A DNA stretch of 64,000 bases from Pararhodobacter sp. (GCF_034676545.1 NZ_JAUCBZ010000015.1:3594501-3658500); one strand, 5' to 3'. Positions 45,642-55,873 are shown, counted from the stretch's first letter. The notes: generated by a model from the sequence alone, not told the origin. Numbers and translations: made by a program.

Positions 45642-45668
45642 AAAGGGGGGCAAGTTGCCCTGCCCCCC
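45642..45668 (-). terminator. Rho-independent terminator after ileS
   Basis: Read on the minus strand, GGGGGGCA/TGCCCCCC forms an 8-bp stem with an 8-base loop followed by TTTGTATT. It lies 28 bases after the ileS stop and just before the ogt start. Confidence 0.8.
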
Positions 45669-45695
45669 AGTCACTACTGTGTCAACGGCATCGCC

Positions 45696-48626
45696 TCAAC
45701 CCAAGGCGTCGCTGCACCGGGCGCAGGTCGCTGCGTGTTTATGCGTGCCGACATCAGGCAGGATTTTCCAGCAGCGTTGGCATTTCTCCCCCTCGGCGTG
45801 GCGGAAGGTCACCGCGACGCCCGGCACATCGTCCATCGTGAAGGCCTCGGCCGGGGCCGGGTCGGTGGTCAGGGTCAGCGACGAGGTGATGCACAGCGTC
45901 GCAAACGTTGCCGGGTCGGTGATCAGTTTCGCCAGGTCGGGCGACAGATGCACCACGGGCGAGGCCTCCAGACTGGCGCCGATGGTCTTGGCGCGGCGCT
46001 CGACCTCCAGCGCACCGGTGACGACGCGGCGTGCAGCGCGGACCTTGATCGACCGGGCGTGCAGATCCTTGTCGAGCCATGCGGCCGGGGTCTCGACAAA
46101 GTCGTGCAAATGCACCGAGTCCCCCTCGGACGGGAAGCGCGACAGCCAGACGTCCTCCATCGTGAAGGGCAGGATCGGGGCCAGCCAAGTTGTCAGACGT
46201 TCGAACACCGCATCAATCACCGTCAGGCAGGATTGGCGCAGCACGGAGTCTGACGGATCGCAGTAAAGTGCATCTTTGCGAACGTCAAAGTAGAAAGCCG
46301 ACAGGTCTGTTGTTGCAAAAGTGAAAAGCGCCTGGAACACGCCCTGGAAATCATAAGCCTTGTAACCCGCGCGCACGACGCTGTCCAACTCGGCCAGACG
46401 ATGCAGGATCAGTTGCTCCAGTTCCGGCATCTGATCACGCGGGATGGTGTTGGCCGGGTCAAACCCGCTCAACGCGCCCAGCATATAGCGCAGCGTATTG
46501 CGCAGGCGACGATAGCTGTCGGCCACCCCTTTCAGGATTTCCGGCCCGATCCGCTGGTCGGCGGTGAAATCGACCTGCGCCACCCAGAGCCGCAGGATAT
46601 CCGCACCGTATTGCTTGACGACTTCCTCGGGCACGATGGTGTTGCCGATGGATTTGGACATCTTCATGCCCTTTTCATCCAGCGTAAACCCATGCGTCAC
46701 CACCGCCCGATACGGCGCGCGGCCCTTGGTGCCACAGGCTTGCAGCATCGACGAATGGAACCAGCCACGGTGCTGGTCGGTGCCCTCGAGATACACATCC
46801 GCGATACCGTCCGGCGCACCGTCCGCGCGGTCGCGCAGCACGAAGGCGTGGGTCGAGCCGGAGTCGAACCACACATCCAGAATGTCAAAAACCTGATCAT
46901 AGACCTCTGGATCATGCAGGTCTTTCAGCACGCGTTCCTTGAATCCTTGCACATACCAGACATCCGCGCCCTCGGCTTCGAATGCCTGACAAATACGCGC
47001 ATTGACCGCCGGATCGCGCAGCAGGAAGTCCGGGTCGGTGGGTTTCGCGCCCTTTTTGACAAAACAGGTCAGCGGCACGCCCCAGGCGCGCTGGCGGGAC
47101 AGCACCCAGTCGGGGCGGTTCTCGATCATCGAATACAGCCGGTTGCGCCCGGTCTGCGGCGTCCATGTCACCAACTGATCAATCGAGGTCAGCGCCCGCG
47201 TGCGGACCGTATCGCCATAGGTGCCCATGCCGTCATCCAGCGGTTTGTCGATGGCGACGAACCACTGCGGCGTGTTGCGGAAGATCACCGGCGCCTTGGA
47301 GCGCCACGAATGCGGGTACGAGTGTTTCAGCACGCCACGCGCCAGCAGACCGCCAACCTCGACCAGCTTGTTGATCACGGCGGTGTTCGCGTCGCCCTCC
47401 CACGGGTTGGCCTTGTTCTTCTTGTTCGGCGCATCGCGCAGGATCGCCGTGCCGCCAAAGAACGGCAGATCGTCGCGGAAACGCCCGTCCGGCATCACGT
47501 TATAGGTGATGACCTGCTCCAGCATCCCGAGGTCACGGTAGAGTTCGAATTCTTCCATGCCGTGGCTGGGCGCGCAATGCACAAAGCCGGTGCCCTCGTC
47601 ATCGGTGACGAAATCAGCGGCGCGGAAATCGCGCAGGTCGTCCCATTCGCCATTGCCGCCCTCGGCCCCGGCCAGCGGGTGCGCCAAGGCATCAATCTGC
47701 GCCGGGTCCACGTCGCCAACCCGCCGCCACATCCCATCCTCAAGCCGTGCCTTGGTCAGAACCCCGGCGGCCAGCTTGTCCGACAGGATGAAACGGTCGC
47801 CGACGTTGGCCCAGGATTGCTCGGGCGTGCCGGTCACCTCGTAAAGCCCGTAAGAAATCCCCTCGCCATAGACCACCCCCTTGTTGGAGGGCATGGTCCA
47901 GGGCGTCGTGGTCCAGATCACCACATGCGCGCCCAGCAGATCCGCGGCGCTATCGCCGACCACCTTGAATTTTACCCAGACCGTAAAGCTTTCCTTGTCG
48001 TGATATTCGACCTCGGCCTCGGCCAGCGCGGTTTCCTCGACCGGCGACCACATCACCGGCTTCGAGCCTTGATACAGCGAGCCGTTCATCAGAAATTTCT
48101 GGAACTCCTCGGCGATCACCGCCTCGGCGTGGTAGTTCATCGTCAGATAGGGGTCATCCCAGGTGCCCTGCACGCCCAGACGCTTGAATTCCTCGCGCTG
48201 CACATCGACCCAGCCCTCGGCGAATTTGCGGCATTCCTGACGGAAGGCGACGATATCCACGTCGTCCTTGTCCAACCCCTTGGCACGGTATTGCTCTTCG
48301 ATCTTCCATTCGATCGGCAGACCGTGGCAATCCCAGCCCGGCACATAACGCGCGTCAAAGCCCAGCATCTGCCGGCTGCGCACGATGAAATCCTTGAGCA
48401 CCTTGTTCAGCGCGTGGCCGATATGCAGATGACCGTTCGCATAGGGCGGGCCATCGTGCAGGATGAACGGCGCGCGGCCCTCTTTTTCGCGCAACCGGTC
48501 ATAGATGCCGATCTTTTCCCAGCGCGCCAGCCACTCAGGCTCACGCTGCGGCAGACCCGCGCGCATCGGGAAATCGGTTTCAGGCAGGAACAGGGTGTCT
48601 TTGTAGTCAGGGGTATCGGCACACAT
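45696..48626 (-). CDS. ileS: Isoleucyl-tRNA synthetase
   Basis: This class I synthetase of 976 residues charges tRNA-Ile. It has the HIGH motif PPYANGHLHIGHALNK near residue 60, the CP1 editing domain (IWTTTPWTMPSNKGV), KMSKSIGN around residue 650, and a C-terminal zinc ribbon (CQRCWKILPDVG, then CARC). The ATG at 48626 is preceded by CGGAG at a good distance; two ATGs 18-21 bases further upstream are less well placed. It carries no resistance-type features and appears to be the only ileS here. Confidence 0.96.
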   Translation of the reverse strand: MCADTPDYKDTLFLPETDFPMRAGLPQREPEWLARWEKIGIYDRLREKEGRAPFILHDGPPYANGHLHIGHALNKVLKDFIVRSRQMLGFDARYVPGWDCHGLPIEWKIEEQYRAKGLDKDDVDIVAFRQECRKFAEGWVDVQREEFKRLGVQGTWDDPYLTMNYHAEAVIAEEFQKFLMNGSLYQGSKPVMWSPVEETALAEAEVEYHDKESFTVWVKFKVVGDSAADLLGAHVVIWTTTPWTMPSNKGVVYGEGISYGLYEVTGTPEQSWANVGDRFILSDKLAAGVLTKARLEDGMWRRVGDVDPAQIDALAHPLAGAEGGNGEWDDLRDFRAADFVTDDEGTGFVHCAPSHGMEEFELYRDLGMLEQVITYNVMPDGRFRDDLPFFGGTAILRDAPNKKNKANPWEGDANTAVINKLVEVGGLLARGVLKHSYPHSWRSKAPVIFRNTPQWFVAIDKPLDDGMGTYGDTVRTRALTSIDQLVTWTPQTGRNRLYSMIENRPDWVLSRQRAWGVPLTCFVKKGAKPTDPDFLLRDPAVNARICQAFEAEGADVWYVQGFKERVLKDLHDPEVYDQVFDILDVWFDSGSTHAFVLRDRADGAPDGIADVYLEGTDQHRGWFHSSMLQACGTKGRAPYRAVVTHGFTLDEKGMKMSKSIGNTIVPEEVVKQYGADILRLWVAQVDFTADQRIGPEILKGVADSYRRLRNTLRYMLGALSGFDPANTIPRDQMPELEQLILHRLAELDSVVRAGYKAYDFQGVFQALFTFATTDLSAFYFDVRKDALYCDPSDSVLRQSCLTVIDAVFERLTTWLAPILPFTMEDVWLSRFPSEGDSVHLHDFVETPAAWLDKDLHARSIKVRAARRVVTGALEVERRAKTIGASLEASPVVHLSPDLAKLITDPATFATLCITSSLTLTTDPAPAEAFTMDDVPGVAVTFRHAEGEKCQRCWKILPDVGTHKHAATCARCSDALG

Positions 48627-48805
48627 GGCGTGAGCTCCGGTCATCAAGGATTTGGAAAGGGATTAGCAAAACGCGGCGCCGGTCACCAGACGCCATTGTC
48701 CCGGCAACTCTGGATCAGAGCGCCGGGCTGCTAATTCGAATGATGATCGCGAAGGGGTGCATCATGAGGGGGGGTATAGCCAATGATGCAATTGCGGTAA
48801 AGCGG

Positions 48806-50059
48806 CTAGGCCCACCACTCGACGACAAGATTTTCCACGCGAACCTGTGGCAAGGTTATCAAGGCGCCCAAAGCATCCTTTTTCGTCCAGCGATAGGCCA
48901 ACCACTGATAATCCCCGCCCCAGGGGCCGATTTGAAACGTGTAGACAGAGGAGTTTTCGAAGGCCAACAGCCGAATGGCTTGCGCACCCGGGTGGTTGAG
49001 CCTGACCCAGGCCTTTGCGTATTCCGTGCATTCCGTCAGGATTGACGCGGCAAGGCTTGAGAGCCTCTTGTTATTGGGCTCATGGGCGAAAAACACCGTG
49101 TCTCTCACTTCCACAAAGGTGCCATCGACAAAATCATGCCGGATCTGGTCGGGGGCCTTGATGGTCTCGGTGTAATAGCTTGGTCTGCGCGGCAGGTCAT
49201 GGTCATTACCAGTGCCAACTCCCCCTCCAGCTGTACCGGACCCTTCGCCCGCCGCCTTGGGCGTCAGGACAAATGTCACCATGGCATTGCCATCCGATGA
49301 AAAATGCACCGGCGTTTTGGAGACCTGTTTTCCCGTGGCGCTTTCGTAGAGATTGGCCCATGTCGTCGTGCTGGTCATGCGCACAAAGAACGACTTTCCC
49401 TGAGAATCCCCGGGGTCGATCTGGGCGCATTTTGTCAGCCAAGGTCTGTCGTGAATCTGAAGTTGCGCGGAAAACCCGGGCACAATTTTGCCGCCATAGT
49501 CCCGAACAAGGATGTGTATCAGCCGACAATCCAGAACCAGGTTATTGGTAAAATCAGGCTGGCCCTGTGTCCCCGCGGTCTGCATCAACGGGTCAACGTG
49601 CTCGCCTTCGGGATGGGGGTCCGGTTCGATCTCATCCACCTCGCCACCGCCTTGCACCGGGCCCGCGGCGACTGGCTTATTACACAAGGAGAGCTCGTCA
49701 TACAGATCCGCCGTCGGACAGGGGGGCAGGATGAAATCAATTGCGCCGCCGGTGCGTCGAAAGAGGTAGATTTCATGCTGGTAATTCTTGATGTCCGGAC
49801 GCGCCGGGTCTGCCGGGCCGCACAGGACGAGGCGCGGTGAATCCCCTCCATAGGACCTGTGTGGACAATCAAATTCAAGGGGTTGGCCATCCGGTCCGGC
49901 TTGCAGCGGTGTTTCCTTCAAAACCGGGTCGCCGCCCTTTTTCCAAGGCGGGACACGGATCGTGAAATCGGGCACGATGCTGCCATCCGGCCGTTTGAGC
50001 GTCACGGTATAGGTCACCTTTTTCATCGGTGCCTGCGTGGCTCTGTCTGATGTCGTCAT
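48806..50059 (-). CDS. Unrecognised 417-residue protein with two similar beta-rich domains
   Basis: I do not recognise this family. The start at 50059 has a strong GGAGG site. There is no signal peptide or membrane span. Two segments look alike: TLKRPDGSIVPDFTIRV (about residues 20-36) and LVRDYGGKIVPGFSAQL (184-200). Each opens a stretch of about 100 residues rich in alternating hydrophobics, suggesting a duplicated beta-sandwich domain. A linker of Gly, Pro and acidic residues (130-165) separates them. A distinct C-terminal region (about 290-417; FVDGTFVEVRDTVFFAHEP, then TFQIGPWGGDYQWLAYRW) ends in VEWWA. Codon use is less GC-biased than in ileS, hinting at recent acquisition. It is divergent from a MarR regulator. 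Confidence 0.75.
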   Translation of the reverse strand: MTTSDRATQAPMKKVTYTVTLKRPDGSIVPDFTIRVPPWKKGGDPVLKETPLQAGPDGQPLEFDCPHRSYGGDSPRLVLCGPADPARPDIKNYQHEIYLFRRTGGAIDFILPPCPTADLYDELSLCNKPVAAGPVQGGGEVDEIEPDPHPEGEHVDPLMQTAGTQGQPDFTNNLVLDCRLIHILVRDYGGKIVPGFSAQLQIHDRPWLTKCAQIDPGDSQGKSFFVRMTSTTTWANLYESATGKQVSKTPVHFSSDGNAMVTFVLTPKAAGEGSGTAGGGVGTGNDHDLPRRPSYYTETIKAPDQIRHDFVDGTFVEVRDTVFFAHEPNNKRLSSLAASILTECTEYAKAWVRLNHPGAQAIRLLAFENSSVYTFQIGPWGGDYQWLAYRWTKKDALGALITLPQVRVENLVVEWWA

Positions 50060-50239
50060 GCGCTCCTCCCGCACTTGTATTCCCAAGGTAACACGTTTTC
50101 GGAAGTCTCCCTAAAACTAATGCTGCGCGCCAAAGCGAACAACTTGTCGGGATCCGGTTCAACGTGTCGCCATCGGGCACCGGCAAACGTAAGGCATTTT
50201 TCCTCTTGCGTTCTTCCTGTCCCTCATGACTATTACCGT

Positions 50240-50734
50240 ATGAAAACACACGCCGCCGATACACTGTCTCAGCCCTCTGATCCGATCCCGTCGGGTCGCG
50301 AATATTATGAACGCTCGCTGACCGTGGCGCTGCTCAGGGCGCGCGAATCGACGATGCGGCGCTTCAAGCGCTATGCCGACGCCGAGTCCCTGACCTTGCC
50401 GCAGTGGCGGGTGTTGCGGGCACTGGCTGATGGCGAGCCGTTGGATGCCGGAACCTTGTGCCAGCGCTGCGTCATCTTGCCGCCCTCGTTGACGCGGATC
50501 TTGCGCGCGCTGGCCGAGCGTGGGTTGATCTTGCAGGTGCCGTGCTCAGATGCACGGCGGCATATGGTCAAGCTGACCGAGCCGGGCAAGGCGCTGTTCG
50601 ATGATCTGGTCGTGCAGTCCGAGGACACGCGGCGCGAGATTGACCAGGCCTTTGGCGAAGACAAGATGCAGACGTTGCTGGATCTGCTGAATGAGCTGCG
50701 CGAGATCACCGAGGCCCTGCCAAATCCGGAGTGA
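50240..50734 (+). CDS. MarR-family transcriptional regulator (HpaR-like)
   Basis: The 164-residue protein has the MarR winged helix-turn-helix: LTLPQWRVLRALADGEPLDAGTLCQRCVILPPSLTRILRALAERGLI, then the wing SDARRHMVKLTEPG, with dimerisation helices at both ends. The pattern is close to HpaR, a repressor of aromatic-acid genes, although no such genes lie in the window. It is divergent from the 417-residue orphan (180 bases between starts), which is therefore a candidate target. The ATG at 50240 is chosen over an upstream start lacking similarity. Confidence 0.85.
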   Translation: MKTHAADTLSQPSDPIPSGREYYERSLTVALLRARESTMRRFKRYADAESLTLPQWRVLRALADGEPLDAGTLCQRCVILPPSLTRILRALAERGLILQVPCSDARRHMVKLTEPGKALFDDLVVQSEDTRREIDQAFGEDKMQTLLDLLNELREITEALPNPE

Positions 50735-50741
50735 CCGGCAA

Positions 50742-51305
50742 CTACGCGCGCCCGGCCACCGCCGACAGGCTTAGCGGATCAACGCCCATGGATTTCAGCG
50801 CCTCTCGCCACTGGTGCTCGCCGGGCTCGCGGTCAAACAGCAGCCCCGGCGGCACGGCACAGGTCAGCCAGGCATTCTGCCCGATCTCCTGCTCCAGCTG
50901 ACCCGGCCCCCAGCCAGAATATCCCAGCGCCAGCAACCAGTTATCCGGGCCTTCGCCCATGTTGATCGACTTCAGGATATCCGTTGACGCGCTCAGCACC
51001 AGCCCGCCGGGCAGCGATTGACCCGACGGATCATCCCCGACCTTGCCCGAATGCAGGACAAATCCGCGCTGGGTTTCGACCGGGCCGCCCGACAGCACGG
51101 GAAAGCGCCCGATGGTGCCCTCATCCGTGATGCCGATCTGCGCCAGCACATCGGCCATTGTCAGGCGCGGCACCGGGCGGTTGAGGACCAGGCCAAACGC
51201 CCCCTCCTCGTTATGAGCGCAGATGAAAATGACACTGTTGGCAAAACGCGGGTCGCGCATTGTGGGGGTCGAGATCAACAACTCTCCGGTCAGATCAAAA
51301 GTCAT
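50742..51305 (-). CDS. YqgE/AlgH-family protein (UPF0301)
   Basis: The 187-residue protein begins MTFDLTGELLISTPTMRDPRFANSVIFIC and contains NRPVPRLTMADVL, GGPVETQRGFVLH and the conserved GYSGWGPGQLEQEI, all diagnostic of the family. Function is unsettled; AlgH was linked to alginate control in Pseudomonas. A longer in-frame start (51407) adds a hydrophobic stretch without family similarity. It is convergent with the MarR gene and divergent from the DsbD-N-like gene. Confidence 0.88.
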   Translation of the reverse strand: MTFDLTGELLISTPTMRDPRFANSVIFICAHNEEGAFGLVLNRPVPRLTMADVLAQIGITDEGTIGRFPVLSGGPVETQRGFVLHSGKVGDDPSGQSLPGGLVLSASTDILKSINMGEGPDNWLLALGYSGWGPGQLEQEIGQNAWLTCAVPPGLLFDREPGEHQWREALKSMGVDPLSLSAVAGRA

Positions 51306-51475
51306 GGCCCTGTTCCACATCCATTTCGGCGCTCCGCATCCGATCATACCAACCGCTGCGCAAAGCCCCATAAAAACATTTGTGACCTGAGGGGCGCCAA
51401 ATGCCAAGAGGCCACACCTCGCGTCCTCGCGCCGTTTTGATTTTTCGCCGCGCGAACTTCTGCTATGGCAGAGCC

Positions 51476-52333
51476 ATGATCACGCCTCATCTCCGCGCGC
51501 TTGCCGCCGCCCGCCCCACTGCGACTGCCCTGCTCATGGCCCTGTGCCCTGTCACCACGGTGGCGTTTTCCGGCCCGCTGTCGGCACAAGGGCTGTTCTC
51601 GCAATCCGTGGTGCAGGCCGAGATCCTGCCGGGCTGGCGCGCCCCCGATGGCACCCGCATGGCGGCGTTGCATTTGCGCATGGATGCGGGTTGGCACACC
51701 TATTGGCGCATACCGGGCGACGCGGGAATCGCGCCGCGCTTTGACTGGTCGCAATCGCAGAACATCGCCAGTATCGAGCCAATCTGGCCGCGCCCGACGG
51801 TGTTCCGCCAGAACGGGCTGCAAAGCTACGGCTATCAAGATGAACTGATTTTGCCTCTGCGCATCACGCCCGTGAACCCGGATCGGCCCATGGCGATCCT
51901 CGGTGAACTGGAAATTGGTGTGTGCCGCGATACCTGCGTGCCCGCCGATTTGCAGGTGCGGGGCGCGTTGCGGGGCGATGGCGACCAGGACCGCCGGATC
52001 ACGGCGGCGCTTGGTCGTGGCGCGGAATCCGCCACCGGGACGGGTTTGAGCCGCGCGACCTGCCGGCTGGAGCCGCAATCGCGCGGGGCCGATCTGACGC
52101 TGCGCGCGACGGTGCCGCAGATGGGCCGGAATGAAGAGCTGATCATGGAATTGCCGGGCTCTGGCTATTGGGTCTCGAACAGCCGGACCTGGCGCGAGGG
52201 TGGCGATCTGGTCGCACAAGCGCGTGTGCGCGATCCCAACCGAGGCGCCGTCGGCATCAACCGCGCGCAGGTCACCTTCACCATTCTGACCCAGGACCGG
52301 ATGATCACCGCGCAAGGCTGCGTTGGCGGCTGA
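51476..52333 (+). CDS. Periplasmic protein with DsbD N-terminal-like (thiol-disulfide) domain
   Basis: The 285-residue protein has an N-terminal signal (hydrophobic about residues 13-35, ending SAQG) and a DsbD/ScsB alpha-domain-like region: MDAGWHTYWRIPGDAGI, YQDELILPLRITP and the redox pair in GVCRDTCVPADLQV. There is no following transmembrane domain or thioredoxin domain, so it would receive electrons from a partner rather than span the membrane. A strong start is placed at 51476. It is divergent from the YqgE-like gene. The role is inferred from the domain. Confidence 0.82.
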   Translation: MITPHLRALAAARPTATALLMALCPVTTVAFSGPLSAQGLFSQSVVQAEILPGWRAPDGTRMAALHLRMDAGWHTYWRIPGDAGIAPRFDWSQSQNIASIEPIWPRPTVFRQNGLQSYGYQDELILPLRITPVNPDRPMAILGELEIGVCRDTCVPADLQVRGALRGDGDQDRRITAALGRGAESATGTGLSRATCRLEPQSRGADLTLRATVPQMGRNEELIMELPGSGYWVSNSRTWREGGDLVAQARVRDPNRGAVGINRAQVTFTILTQDRMITAQGCVGG

Positions 52334-52441
52334 TCCAAGGCACGCCGCGTCTCCTGAAATTCTGGGTGCCCCCCGTTTCCGGGTGCGGCAGCCTTTGCAC
52401 GGCAAGGCCACGCCCATCAACCGATGACACCGCGACCTGCC

Positions 52442-55400
52442 CTAGACCTGTGAGGGTGGCGGCTTCGCGGGCGCACGGGTGAGCGCGACGAGCACCCCCG
52501 CCAGCACCCAAACCACCAGAACCGCGACCGCGACCGAAGCCGCGACCCCCCCAAGCGCGGGCAGCAACGCGCCCTCGCTGCCCGGCAGGATCCATTCGGT
52601 CAGCGGCCCCGCCTGCCCCGTGACCAAGGCCCAGCCCATCGTCAGGGCAAACGCCGCCAACGCCAGCACGCTGGCCAGGATCGGCACCAATCGCACCGCA
52701 AACCCGACCCGGCCCGCCGGCATCCACAGCGCCCGCTTGAGCGAGCGCATCATCCGGCTCAGGTCATGGCCCGCCGCCAGCAGCGACGGTACGATCAGCA
52801 ACACCAGAACCATGCCGAACCCGAGGCCATAGGCCAAGGTGATCACGGTTGGCCGCAGGAATTGCGCATCATTCGACCGCTCGAACAGCAACGGCCCCAA
52901 CCCCAGAACCGTGGTCGCCGTGGTCAGCAAGACCGGGCGCAGCCGGTCCGAGGCGGCATCGGCAATCGAGGGGATCAGCCCGCGTTCCTTGGAATATTGA
53001 TCGACGGTCGAGACCAGAACAATGGAATCGTTGATGATGATCCCGGCCATGCCGATCAGGCCGACCACCGAGAACATCGACAGCGGGACATTCCATTGCG
53101 CGTGGCCATAGAACATGCCGATCACGCCGAAGGGGATCACCGACATCACCACCAAGGGGCGGAACCAACTGGAAAACACCCACGCCAGGATCAGATAGAT
53201 CGCGATCAAGCAGGCGATCGCCCCCAGAAGCGCGTCGGACATAAAGTCGTCCTCTTGCTCGGACAGGCCAGACAAGCGCCAGGTGATGCCGAAATCCTCG
53301 GCCAGTTGCGGCAGGATCGTCGCGTCGAGCTGGGTCAGGACATCGCGCGCGGCGGCCGGATCGCCCTCGTCCAGCACGCCGCTGACGGTGACCAATTGCA
53401 CGCCATCCTCGCGCTGGATCGACGAGAACCCCTGCCGGGTTTCAACCCGCACAATATCGCCCAGCGGCAGATAGCGCCCGCTGGCACTGCGCAACAGCGT
53501 GTTCTCCAGAAAATCGGCGGCACGTTCGTGTTCCGGCAGCGCCACGCGCACCTCGGCCGAGCGCACGCCATCAGGATACACCGCCGCCTCGATCCCGCTC
53601 AGCCGCTGGCGCAATTCGCGGGCCAGCGTGTCGGTGGAAAAGCCCAGCGCCTGCCCCTGCGGCGTCAGTTCCAGAACCAGTTCTTCCTTGTCATAGGCCA
53701 GCGTATCTTCAAGCCCGGTGACCTGCCCGAACCGCGCCAGGATCGCCTTGAGCGCCTCGGCGGCGGATTTCAGCGTGTCGGCATCCGCGCCAAACAGATC
53801 AACCGACAGCGAATCGCCGCCCGGCCCCGTGCCAAAGGTGCGAAAGCTCAACTCCTCCATCAGCGGATTCGCACCAATCGAATCTTGCAGCATCGAGGTG
53901 AATTCATACGAGGAATAGGGACGCAGGTCGGCATCAATCAGATCAATGGTCATCGACCCCAGTTGATCCGTATCCCGGTTCTCGGCCGCCGCCAGACCGC
54001 GCCCGGAGTTGCCCCCCACCTCGGCCACAATCGAGGAAATCGGCCAGACGCCATGCTCGGCCTCAAGCCGCGTCGCCAGATCATGCGAGGCGCGCTGCAA
54101 CTCCTGCATCATGGCGATCGTATCGGCCCGCGTGGCATCGGGCGCCATCAGGAAATTCGCGGTCAGCGTGCCTTGCTCGGGCGACGCGAAAAACCGCCAC
54201 ATCACATCGCCACGCAGGAAGGCCGTGACCTGCGTTGCCATCAGCACCACAAGGCCCGCCAGCACCACATAGCGCGCCTTGATCACCAGCAACATGGCCG
54301 GGTGGAACAGGGTCTTGCGGAACCAGTCAAACCCCTTGTTCACAAAGCGCGACGGCCAGTCATACCAGTGCTCTTGCGCCGAGCCTTTCAACGCGTGGAA
54401 CATGTGGTTCGGCAGGATCAGGAAGCATTCGATCAACGAGGCGACCAACACGGCGATCACCGTCCACGGGATATCCGCGATCATGTCACCGAACCGCCCG
54501 CCGATCATCATCAACCCGGCAAAGGCGGTAATCGTGGTCAGTGTCGCCGCGAACACCGGCAGGCCCATGCGCGTGGCTGCGTTTTCGGCGGCTTCGGCCG
54601 GGCTTTCGCCAAGCACGCGGTATCGGTAATCCGCGTGTTCGCCCACGACAATCGCGTCATCCACCACGATCCCCAGCGTGATGATCAACGCAAACAGCGA
54701 AATCATGTTCAGGCTCATGCCGGTCACATACATGAAGGCAACCGCCGCCAACATGCTGACCGGGATGCCCGCCGCGACCCAGATCGCGGTGCGCGCGTTG
54801 AGGAACAGGAACAGGATCAGGACAACCAGCACGAACCCCTGCAAACCGTTCTTGATCAGCAAGGACAAGCGCCCGGAAATCATCTCGGCGCGCGCGTTGA
54901 CCAAGTCGACGCTCACGCCTTCGGGCAGTGACAGCATCATCTCATCCGCGACGGCTTGCACGCCGGCTTGAATGCCAATCGCATCCCCGGTTGACGAGCG
55001 ATCAACCCGCACCACCATGGCCTGTTGATCACCGACGAAATAGGCCCGGTCCCGGTCTATCGACTCGGCCCTGACCGTTGCCACATCGGCCAGCGTCAAC
55101 GTGGTCCCATCGCTGCCAGAGCGCAGGATGATACTGCCGATTTCATCGGGGCTGCGGCGTTCTGTGCCAGTCCGGACACGCTGGGCACCGCCCGCCAGAT
55201 CGCCCGCCGGGTCAGCCGCCACCGAATTCGAGATCGCGCGGGCGATTTCCTCCATCGAGATGTCGTATTGCACCAGGCGCAGCGACGGCACCTCGACCGA
55301 AATCCGCGGCGAGGCGATCCCCTGAATCGAAGTCCGCGTGATCCCTTCGGCAAACAGGCGGGCCACGAATTCATCGGTAAACCGCGCCAATTGCTCGATG

Positions 55401-55870
55401 CCAACCGGCCCCGTGATGACCACATTCGTCACCCGGTCCATCCAGCTTGAGCGTCGGATCACCGGCTCCTCGGCATCCTCGGGCAAGGTACTGATCAGGT
55501 CCAGGGCATCCTGTACATCCGACGCGGCCTGCGCGGTGTCCCAGCCCGGCTCGAATTCCAGCGTGATCCGCGCGCGCGCCTCCGAGGCCGAGGCCGAGGT
55601 CGACGCCACCCCATCCACCGCCATCAGCGCCGGTTCCAGAACCTTGACAATGGCCGCGTCGACATCGGTCGCCCCGGCCCCCGGCCAAGCCACCGTGACG
55701 GTGACATTGTCGATCACGATATCGGGGAAAAACTGCGCATGCATCCGCGGAATCGCGGCCAGCCCCGCCGCCAGCATCAGCACCAGAACAAGGTTTGCGG
55801 CCGTCTTGTGGCGGGTAAAATAGCGGAAAACCCCGAACGCCGTGACCTTCAACAGATGCTCACCGGCCAT
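52442..55870 (-). CDS. RND-family efflux transporter permease
   Basis: The 1142-residue inner-membrane pump has 12 predicted spans and two large periplasmic loops. Markers are FRYFTRHKTAANLVLVLML and FFPDIVIDNVTVTVAWPGA at the N-terminus, the proton-relay pair in LGIVVDDAIVVGEH in span 4, and GMAGIIINDSIVLV in the second half. Length exceeds that of AcrB slightly because of an extended C-terminal membrane region. It belongs to the group of hydrophobe/amphiphile pumps paired with a single periplasmic adaptor. The adaptor gene ends 3 bases upstream on the same strand, so they form an operon. No outer-membrane channel gene is present. Confidence 0.9.
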   Translation of the reverse strand: MAGEHLLKVTAFGVFRYFTRHKTAANLVLVLMLAAGLAAIPRMHAQFFPDIVIDNVTVTVAWPGAGATDVDAAIVKVLEPALMAVDGVASTSASASEARARITLEFEPGWDTAQAASDVQDALDLISTLPEDAEEPVIRRSSWMDRVTNVVITGPVGIEQLARFTDEFVARLFAEGITRTSIQGIASPRISVEVPSLRLVQYDISMEEIARAISNSVAADPAGDLAGGAQRVRTGTERRSPDEIGSIILRSGSDGTTLTLADVATVRAESIDRDRAYFVGDQQAMVVRVDRSSTGDAIGIQAGVQAVADEMMLSLPEGVSVDLVNARAEMISGRLSLLIKNGLQGFVLVVLILFLFLNARTAIWVAAGIPVSMLAAVAFMYVTGMSLNMISLFALIITLGIVVDDAIVVGEHADYRYRVLGESPAEAAENAATRMGLPVFAATLTTITAFAGLMMIGGRFGDMIADIPWTVIAVLVASLIECFLILPNHMFHALKGSAQEHWYDWPSRFVNKGFDWFRKTLFHPAMLLVIKARYVVLAGLVVLMATQVTAFLRGDVMWRFFASPEQGTLTANFLMAPDATRADTIAMMQELQRASHDLATRLEAEHGVWPISSIVAEVGGNSGRGLAAAENRDTDQLGSMTIDLIDADLRPYSSYEFTSMLQDSIGANPLMEELSFRTFGTGPGGDSLSVDLFGADADTLKSAAEALKAILARFGQVTGLEDTLAYDKEELVLELTPQGQALGFSTDTLARELRQRLSGIEAAVYPDGVRSAEVRVALPEHERAADFLENTLLRSASGRYLPLGDIVRVETRQGFSSIQREDGVQLVTVSGVLDEGDPAAARDVLTQLDATILPQLAEDFGITWRLSGLSEQEDDFMSDALLGAIACLIAIYLILAWVFSSWFRPLVVMSVIPFGVIGMFYGHAQWNVPLSMFSVVGLIGMAGIIINDSIVLVSTVDQYSKERGLIPSIADAASDRLRPVLLTTATTVLGLGPLLFERSNDAQFLRPTVITLAYGLGFGMVLVLLIVPSLLAAGHDLSRMMRSLKRALWMPAGRVGFAVRLVPILASVLALAAFALTMGWALVTGQAGPLTEWILPGSEGALLPALGGVAASVAVAVLVVWVLAGVLVALTRAPAKPPPSQV

Positions 55871-55873
55871 GGC

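Noticed and set aside
46401..48734. A 777-codon open frame antisense to ileS
   Set aside because: Same cause: few stops arise opposite strongly GC3-biased genes. The translation is rich in His, Gln and Arg and lacks motifs, while ileS is complete.
52766..54931. A 721-codon open frame antisense to the RND permease
   Set aside because: Composition (His, Asp, Gln and Arg repeats) is typical of an antisense shadow; the RND gene is intact.
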